Part shown: positions 15,715 to 20,293 of the stretch, in pieces | Layout of the letters: the number at the start of each line of letters is the position of its first letter | Position numbering within the stretch: the stretch's first letter is position 1 | Origin: CAZDET01 sp964504335 | Lineage (GTDB): Bacteria; Bacteroidota; Bacteroidia; Chitinophagales; Saprospiraceae | DNA length: 20,293 nt | Assembly: GCA_964504335.1 (NCBI GenBank) | Contig: CAZDET010000077.1 | Span: 1-20,293, forward strand | Direction of reading: 5' to 3' | Notes under the pieces: generated by a model | Seen by the model: the letters and a program-made list of their open reading frames with translations, nothing else | What the model was told of the DNA's origin: nothing | Databases searched by the model: none | Program-made: the position numbers and the translations under genes

Positions 15715-16068
15715 GTGAAAAACTATCCATCTCACTACAACCACCTGTTGGAGCAACTCGGCCGTCTCAGCAAGGAGATCCCCGGTACGATGAGTGCTTA
15801 CACCAACCTCCACAAAATGAGCTCCGCCAACGGAGCCCTATCCACAAAAGTAAAGGAATTGATAGCCTTGAGTATAGCCATCGCGGTTAATTGCGACGGC
15901 TGTATCGCCTATCACGTACATGACGTGCTCAAAGCCGGTGCCACCAAAACCGAAGTAGCAGAAGCAATCGGCGTAGCCATTATGATGGGAGGCGGCCCCT
16001 CGGTTGCCTATGGTTGCGAAGCCCTGGAGGCCCTCGAACAATTCGAAGCACAGGGAGTAGAAGCCTAA
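15715..16068 (+). CDS. Carboxymuconolactone decarboxylase-family / AhpD-like protein (GTG start)
   Basis: This 117-residue, all-helical cytoplasmic protein is of the CMD/AhpD family. It carries the redox motif CDGCIAYH (Cys60, Cys63, His67) with Glu48 upstream, the arrangement used by AhpD-like alkylhydroperoxidases, and ends in the GGGPSVAYG helix region. The decarboxylase subgroup lacks the two cysteines, so a peroxidase or thiol-disulphide role is more likely. It begins with GTG at 15715: the frame is closed by a TAG at 15688 and holds no ATG between. An internal ATG at residue 26 would remove a conserved helix. It lies between two CPBP proteases, 58 bp before the second one. Confidence 0.9.
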   Translation: MKNYPSHYNHLLEQLGRLSKEIPGTMSAYTNLHKMSSANGALSTKVKELIALSIAIAVNCDGCIAYHVHDVLKAGATKTEVAEAIGVAIMMGGGPSVAYGCEALEALEQFEAQGVEA

Positions 16069-16126
16069 CCGTTATCATAGCCTAGGCTCCACCTAAATCT
16101 CAGCCTTAACCATAACCACCATTTTC

Positions 16127-16993
16127 ATGTCAATCCTGGATGCCGGCACCCGCTCCGTAGGGGCTTTTCTTCAATCCGTGGACCGTCCCCTAACCACCTA
16201 TCTACTGTGGGCCTTTGGGGTCACATGGGTCATCAGCTTCGGCTGTTATGCCCTGTTTACCCAGGGGTTACTCACAGAAACCCAGCTGGAGATCGGTCAC
16301 GCATTGTCTGCCGTTGGCCCTACGATTGGGGCCCTGGTGGCTTCCCGGTCGTTGCGCCGTGCTTTTCAGTTTCGGCTCCCCGGCGGGTTGCCCGGCTTCC
16401 TGGTTTTTAGTCCGATTTTATTATTTGGCCTTGGCCTACTCGGCTATCGGCTTGTGCAAGGTAGTGGGATGAATTGGAGCACCTACCTCACCACTTCCAC
16501 CTGGCTACTCCCACTGATCACTTTCCCGGTCTTCGAGGAAATCGGTTGGCGCGGCTATTTACTGCCCCGCCTCCAGGCCCACTTCAGTGCCTGGAATGCG
16601 ACCCTCTACCTGACCGGTATTTGGGCCCTTTGGCACCTCCCGTTCTTTTTTTATCGCTTTGAATTTTCGCCCCTGATTGCCGTCGGTTTCTTTTTTGGTT
16701 TGTGGATGGGGGCTATCTTACTCACCTGCATTTTCAATGCCAGCCGGGGCAGCTTACTCGGTGTCATTTTGTTTCACTTTTTTAACAACGTCGGTTCTGC
16801 TTTCGATACCGAAATCATCGCCCCCATTCTGAGCATCGGTTTTGTCGTATTAGCCATTTGGGTGTATCAGCGATACGGCCGACTGCATTTGAGCCCCATC
16901 CCCCGCACAACCCAGGGGCGGACCTCAACCGCAGCCACCTTTCACTCAACCGGAAAACAAACCGCAGATCCGCTCCCACCAGCGACCAAATGA
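16127..16993 (+). CDS. CPBP-family intramembrane metalloprotease (second copy)
   Basis: This 288-residue multi-pass membrane protein has the CPBP catalytic set: EEIGWRGY with Glu137, Glu138 and Arg142; WHLPFF with His170; and HFFNN with His217 and Asn221. It differs clearly from the copy at 14807-15622 outside these motifs, so the pair is an old duplication or two separate acquisitions rather than a recent tandem copy. The last 35 or so residues (from about 255) form a polar, proline- and threonine-rich tail, probably cytoplasmic and disordered. Its stop codon is one base before the ATG of the next gene, which points to coupled translation. The substrate is unknown. Confidence 0.88.
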   Translation: MSILDAGTRSVGAFLQSVDRPLTTYLLWAFGVTWVISFGCYALFTQGLLTETQLEIGHALSAVGPTIGALVASRSLRRAFQFRLPGGLPGFLVFSPILLFGLGLLGYRLVQGSGMNWSTYLTTSTWLLPLITFPVFEEIGWRGYLLPRLQAHFSAWNATLYLTGIWALWHLPFFFYRFEFSPLIAVGFFFGLWMGAILLTCIFNASRGSLLGVILFHFFNNVGSAFDTEIIAPILSIGFVVLAIWVYQRYGRLHLSPIPRTTQGRTSTAATFHSTGKQTADPLPPATK

Positions 16994-16994
16994 T

Positions 16995-17447
16995 ATGGAG
17001 CGACTATCCTGGAACAACCACTTTGGCTTCTTAGTACCGCCCCTCATTTGGAATGTCCTCTTCACCTCCAAGCTGCCACTGCACGCCTTTGACCAGGAAG
17101 CTCCCGGTTGGCTGCTATTCATGGAAACGATTTTCCGCGTGGCGGCCATGGTGTATCCTCTCTTATTGCCGATTCGAAAAGAGCGATCGCTTTTCCTGCC
17201 GGGGCTGGCCGTCTACCTGCTCGGATTGCTGCTCTATTTTGCCGCCTGGAGTTATTTAATGTTGGAATTGAATACTATTTTTTCCCGATCCCCTTTGCTA
17301 CAATTTGCTCCCGCTTACCTGCCGCTGCTTTGGTTTTCGGGCATTGCTATCATGGCGGGCTCCTACCGGTATTTTTCCGTAAGTTGCCTGTTTATCGGCT
17401 TGCACGTGGGGGAATATTTGTTTCGATATGCACCCGGATCCATTTAA
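16995..17447 (+). CDS. Small integral membrane protein of unknown function
   Basis: I do not recognise this 150-residue protein. Hydrophobic segments lie at about residues 10-25, 39-59, 67-90, 104-121 and 126-143, so four or five membrane helices are likely. A basic cluster IRKERS (60-65) would face the cytoplasm. There is no cysteine motif, catalytic signature or lipobox. The ATG follows the stop of the second CPBP protease by a single base (TGATATG), so the two are almost certainly translated together, and the Lnt-like gene starts 40 bp after its stop. It could be a partner or accessory subunit of the CPBP protease, which is inference from spacing alone. Confidence 0.7.
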   Translation: MERLSWNNHFGFLVPPLIWNVLFTSKLPLHAFDQEAPGWLLFMETIFRVAAMVYPLLLPIRKERSLFLPGLAVYLLGLLLYFAAWSYLMLELNTIFSRSPLLQFAPAYLPLLWFSGIAIMAGSYRYFSVSCLFIGLHVGEYLFRYAPGSI

Positions 17448-17487
17448 GATCAAATTACGGAACCGGTTGTACCCAAATCGCTCAATC

Positions 17488-18906
17488 ATGACAATCCACA
17501 TTCGTTCCTTCTTTTTGTTGCTCCTGGGATTTCTGCTGTTGATCGGCACTCACCTAACCTACGGCATTGGACTTCTCGCCTGGATTGCCTATGTCCCGTT
17601 TCTGCTCTTTTTAGACCGAACCAGCGGATGGACCTCCCGGCTTTGGTTCGTAGTGGTATACTTTCTAGCCTGGAGCGGTGCTGTATTTAAAATTTCGACC
17701 GATCCGATCCCGCTGTACATCATTCCGCTGTTTTCCTTACCCATAGCCTTGCTTCAGGCACCTGCTTTTTTAATTTGGGCGCGATTCCGGAATGAAAAAT
17801 GGGCAGGACTTCTTTTTGCTGCCTTGGCGGTGGTATTGGAATGGCTACAGTACACTTTCACGCCCTTCGGTAGCTGGGGGGCTGCCGCCTACACCCAATT
17901 AGACAACCTCGTCCTCGTACAGTCCGTCTCCTTGTTTGGTATGGCAGGGCTGGGACTACTCATTTACTGGACCAATGCGGCCATCGCCCGTTTACTTTTG
18001 TATCCCTTTGCAAATGCGCAACAACTGATCGCCCCGGTCTTGATCTTGCTCGCCTTGCTCATTTATGGCGACCTTCGATACGACCTGAATAAAAGCCATG
18101 GTCGGGAAATGGTTAAAGTAGCCGCAGTTGGTACCGATTCAGAAGTAGGTGCCGGCCCGCTTCCTTCCTCGGAGGTGCGTCGACAAAACGCGGCCATCCT
18201 GTTCGACCGTACCCGCCTTGCCGCAGCTAGTGGGGCAGAGCTGGTGGTTTGGAACGAAGCAGGGGCAGGGGTCCTACCCGAAGAAGAAGCCGAATGGACC
18301 GACTCGCTCACGGCCTTGGCTTCCCAAAATCACATCACCCTGGTGGCGTCTTACATAGTCCCGTTGGCGGATTCTCCAGAAAAATATGAAAACAAATACC
18401 AACTCATCCAGCCCGACGGCACCGTGGCATCTACTTATCTGAAGCACGAACCCGTTCCCGGAGAGCCGGCCATAAAGGGCAAGGCCCCGATCGAAAGTCA
18501 CAGGATTGACGACTTCACCCTCGGTGGAGCGATTTGCTACGATTACGACTTTCCCTACCTCGCCCAAGAACATGGCTGGCAGCGGGTGGATATCGTTGCC
18601 CTACCCTCCTCCGATTGGCGAGGCATCGATCCTATTCACACCAAAATGGCTGCTTACCGCGCCGTAGAACAGGGGGTTAGCATTCTTCGGTCCACCCGTT
18701 TCGGGCTTTCAGCGGCAATCACTCCTCACGGAGAAATGGTCGCACAGATGAGCAGCTTCGATGACAACGACCGCATCATGCTCGCACATTTGCCTAAAAC
18801 GCAAGTTTACACCCTGTATCAGTCGATTGGTGACACCCTGGTTTACGGTTGTATGGCCTTCTTGCTGTGGTTTCTGGTAGATGTGACGTACATACGTCGA
18901 GAATAG
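17488..18906 (+). CDS. Apolipoprotein N-acyltransferase (Lnt)-like protein
   Basis: This 472-residue protein has about six N-terminal membrane helices (residues 7-195), a periplasmic nitrilase-fold domain (about 208-440) and one C-terminal helix (449-466). That is the topology of Lnt, which adds the third acyl chain to lipoproteins. The Glu-Lys-Cys triad is complete: Glu257 in WNEAG, Lys319 in YLKHEPVPGEP (with Glu326) and Cys350 in GGAICYDYDF. Together with its smaller size and the EPVPGEP loop, this suggests a diverged paralogue rather than the housekeeping enzyme, which would be elsewhere in the genome. The ATG at 17488 directly precedes the first helix; an earlier ATG at 17428 would overlap the previous gene. 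It closes the membrane cluster. Confidence 0.85.
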   Translation: MTIHIRSFFLLLLGFLLLIGTHLTYGIGLLAWIAYVPFLLFLDRTSGWTSRLWFVVVYFLAWSGAVFKISTDPIPLYIIPLFSLPIALLQAPAFLIWARFRNEKWAGLLFAALAVVLEWLQYTFTPFGSWGAAAYTQLDNLVLVQSVSLFGMAGLGLLIYWTNAAIARLLLYPFANAQQLIAPVLILLALLIYGDLRYDLNKSHGREMVKVAAVGTDSEVGAGPLPSSEVRRQNAAILFDRTRLAAASGAELVVWNEAGAGVLPEEEAEWTDSLTALASQNHITLVASYIVPLADSPEKYENKYQLIQPDGTVASTYLKHEPVPGEPAIKGKAPIESHRIDDFTLGGAICYDYDFPYLAQEHGWQRVDIVALPSSDWRGIDPIHTKMAAYRAVEQGVSILRSTRFGLSAAITPHGEMVAQMSSFDDNDRIMLAHLPKTQVYTLYQSIGDTLVYGCMAFLLWFLVDVTYIRRE

Positions 18907-19001
18907 GACCCCGTGAACTTGCTGTGAATCGACGAGCACATTGGCCATCAGCCACCAAATACTTAAATTCGAGGCATTCAGCCACCTCCAACGATCATCC
19001 G
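18907..19001. other. Intergenic gap before the aminotransferase-like gene
   Basis: The 95 bp between the Lnt-like gene and the next start show no hairpin followed by a T-run and no convincing promoter motif, so I cannot tell whether the last gene is transcribed with the membrane cluster. Confidence 0.4.
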
Positions 19002-20293
19002 ATGACACGAAGCAACCGCCGCCACTTCCTCCAAACTATGGGCACCCTCACCGCCGGCCTGGGTGCCTATTCCTTCTTCCAGCCAGCCTGGTTCGATCAA
19101 CTCGAGCACGCCCTCGCCCCCTTTAAGGACATCCCTGCCGATGAAATAGCCACCGATGAAACCTTCTGGTATCACATCCAACGCGCCTTCAATCAATCAC
19201 CCCACTTCATCAATCTGGAAAATGGATATATGAGTCCCCAGCCTACGGAAGTGCTACAGGCCCAACTGGAAAACCTTCAGATGATCAATGAACGTACCTC
19301 TTTCTACATGCGTCGCCGTGCCGGAAAAGACATCTGGGGCGTCAAGCTGCAATTAGCCGACCTGGCCGGCTGCGGTGCGGAAGAATTGGTCATCACCCGC
19401 AACACCACCGAAGCCCTCGATACCGTCATCACTGGCCTCGACCTGCAACGCGGCGACGAAGCCATCATGTGCCACCTCGACTACAGCAGTATGAAGCAGG
19501 CCTTCGAGCAACAGGCCCGGCGGTTTGGCATCGTCAACACCTACATCGAACTACCGCTCCACCCCCGGTCGGACGACGAAATTGTGTCGATCTACGAAAA
19601 CGCCATCACCCCCAACACCAAAGTCATCCTCGTCACGCATCTGAACAACATCACCGGCATGGTGCTGCCCGTGCGAAAAATCTGCGACATGGCCCACCGC
19701 CACGGCGTGGAGGTCATCTGCGACGGGGCGCATTCCTTCGCCCAACTCGACTTCCAAATTCCCGATTTAGGCTGTGATTACTTCGGGGCCAGCCTCCACA
19801 AGTGGCTCTGCTGCCCGATGGGAGCCGGCATCCTGTACGTTAAGAAAGATAAAATCGCCAACGTCTGGCCGCTGTTTGGCGACACCACCTACCCCGCAGA
19901 TGATATCCGCAAATTCGAACACATCGGCATCACGCCCCTCTCCCTCCGCCTCACCATCGCCAACGCCATTCGCTTCCACAACATGATCGGCGCGGAGCGT
20001 AAGGAGGCCCGCCTCAAATACCTCAAAGCCTACTGGACCGAACGCGTCAAGGACCTCCCCGGCCTGACCGTCCACACGCCCTGGGAAATGGAGCGCTCCT
20101 CCGCCCTGGCCCTCATCTCCCTGGAAGGGTACACGATGCACGAATTAGTCAATGCCCTCTACGATCGGTACCGCATCTTCACCGTAGCCCGTAATAATCC
20201 GGCCGTGACGGGGGTGCGCATTACCCCCCACCTGTATACGCGCATCGAGGAGCTGGATAAGTTGGTGGAAGCGTTGGAGGTGTTGAGTAAGGC
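19002..20293 (+). CDS. Class V aminotransferase-fold PLP enzyme with Tat signal (3' end outside window)
   Basis: The open frame starts at the ATG at 19002 and is still open at the window edge after 430 codons, so the gene is 3'-truncated by the window. The N-terminus NRRHFLQ (residues 5-11) followed by a hydrophobic stretch (12-26) is a twin-arginine export signal, implying folding with cofactor before export. The body is a class V aminotransferase fold: VITRNTTEAL near 130, PLP-binding Asp241 in CDGAHSF and the Schiff-base Lys267 in ASLHKW. The pattern fits isopenicillin N epimerase/cysteine desulfurase-like enzymes; the exact reaction is unknown. The last codons seen still belong to the C-terminal small domain, so little is probably missing. 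Confidence 0.88.
   Translation, partial: MTRSNRRHFLQTMGTLTAGLGAYSFFQPAWFDQLEHALAPFKDIPADEIATDETFWYHIQRAFNQSPHFINLENGYMSPQPTEVLQAQLENLQMINERTSFYMRRRAGKDIWGVKLQLADLAGCGAEELVITRNTTEALDTVITGLDLQRGDEAIMCHLDYSSMKQAFEQQARRFGIVNTYIELPLHPRSDDEIVSIYENAITPNTKVILVTHLNNITGMVLPVRKICDMAHRHGVEVICDGAHSFAQLDFQIPDLGCDYFGASLHKWLCCPMGAGILYVKKDKIANVWPLFGDTTYPADDIRKFEHIGITPLSLRLTIANAIRFHNMIGAERKEARLKYLKAYWTERVKDLPGLTVHTPWEMERSSALALISLEGYTMHELVNALYDRYRIFTVARNNPAVTGVRITPHLYTRIEELDKLVEALEVLSK

Overview
The window most likely comes from a Bacteroidota chromosome, plausibly a Saprospiria/Lewinella-like lineage. The grounds are mid-50s GC by eye, almost no Shine-Dalgarno sequences before starts, weak TTTG/TAnnTTTG-type promoter look-alikes, and a Bacteroidota-style lipoprotein. 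The taxonomic call is inference. I found 19 protein-coding genes, the last running off the right edge. I saw no tRNA, rRNA, CRISPR array, transposase or phage gene.

Layout. (1) 1-2948: a small lipoprotein gene (+), then a convergent minus-strand pair of D-lactate dehydrogenase followed by a nitrilase-family hydrolase. (2) 3081-8079: a tight five-gene plus-strand operon: two-domain universal stress protein (USP), P-loop kinase, aminoglycoside-phosphotransferase-fold kinase, a HAD phosphatase/HerA-like ATPase fusion, and a second USP. (3) 8080-8348: a convergent intergenic gap with a possible terminator and an 87-nt nested inverted repeat. (4) 14689-8349: a minus-strand operon, in transcription order: short VIT1/CCC1-like transporter, P2A-type Ca2+ ATPase, CBS-pair protein, third USP, CrtI-like FAD oxidoreductase. 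(5) 14807-18906: a plus-strand membrane cluster: CPBP protease, carboxymuconolactone-decarboxylase/AhpD-like protein, second CPBP protease, small membrane protein, Lnt-like N-acyltransferase. (6) 19002 to the end: a class V aminotransferase-fold PLP enzyme with a twin-arginine signal.

How they fit together. Regions 2 and 4, with D-lactate dehydrogenase beside them, hold nearly the same protein families as the hypoxia/dormancy (DosR) regulon of Mycobacterium tuberculosis: several USPs, the Rv2004c-type phosphotransferase plus P-loop kinase pair, a CtpF-like P2 ATPase and an Hrp1-like CBS pair. I read the core of the window as an energy-limitation or low-oxygen survival island. It would sense adenylates (USP, CBS), move cations (P2A ATPase, VIT) and re-oxidise NADH (D-LDH), with two enzymes of unknown substrate attached (COG2187/COG0645-type kinases and the HAD-HerA fusion). 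Region 5 looks like a separate membrane or lipoprotein processing cluster. The two minus/plus operons meet at 14690-14806, which carries an imperfect palindrome that could be an operator.
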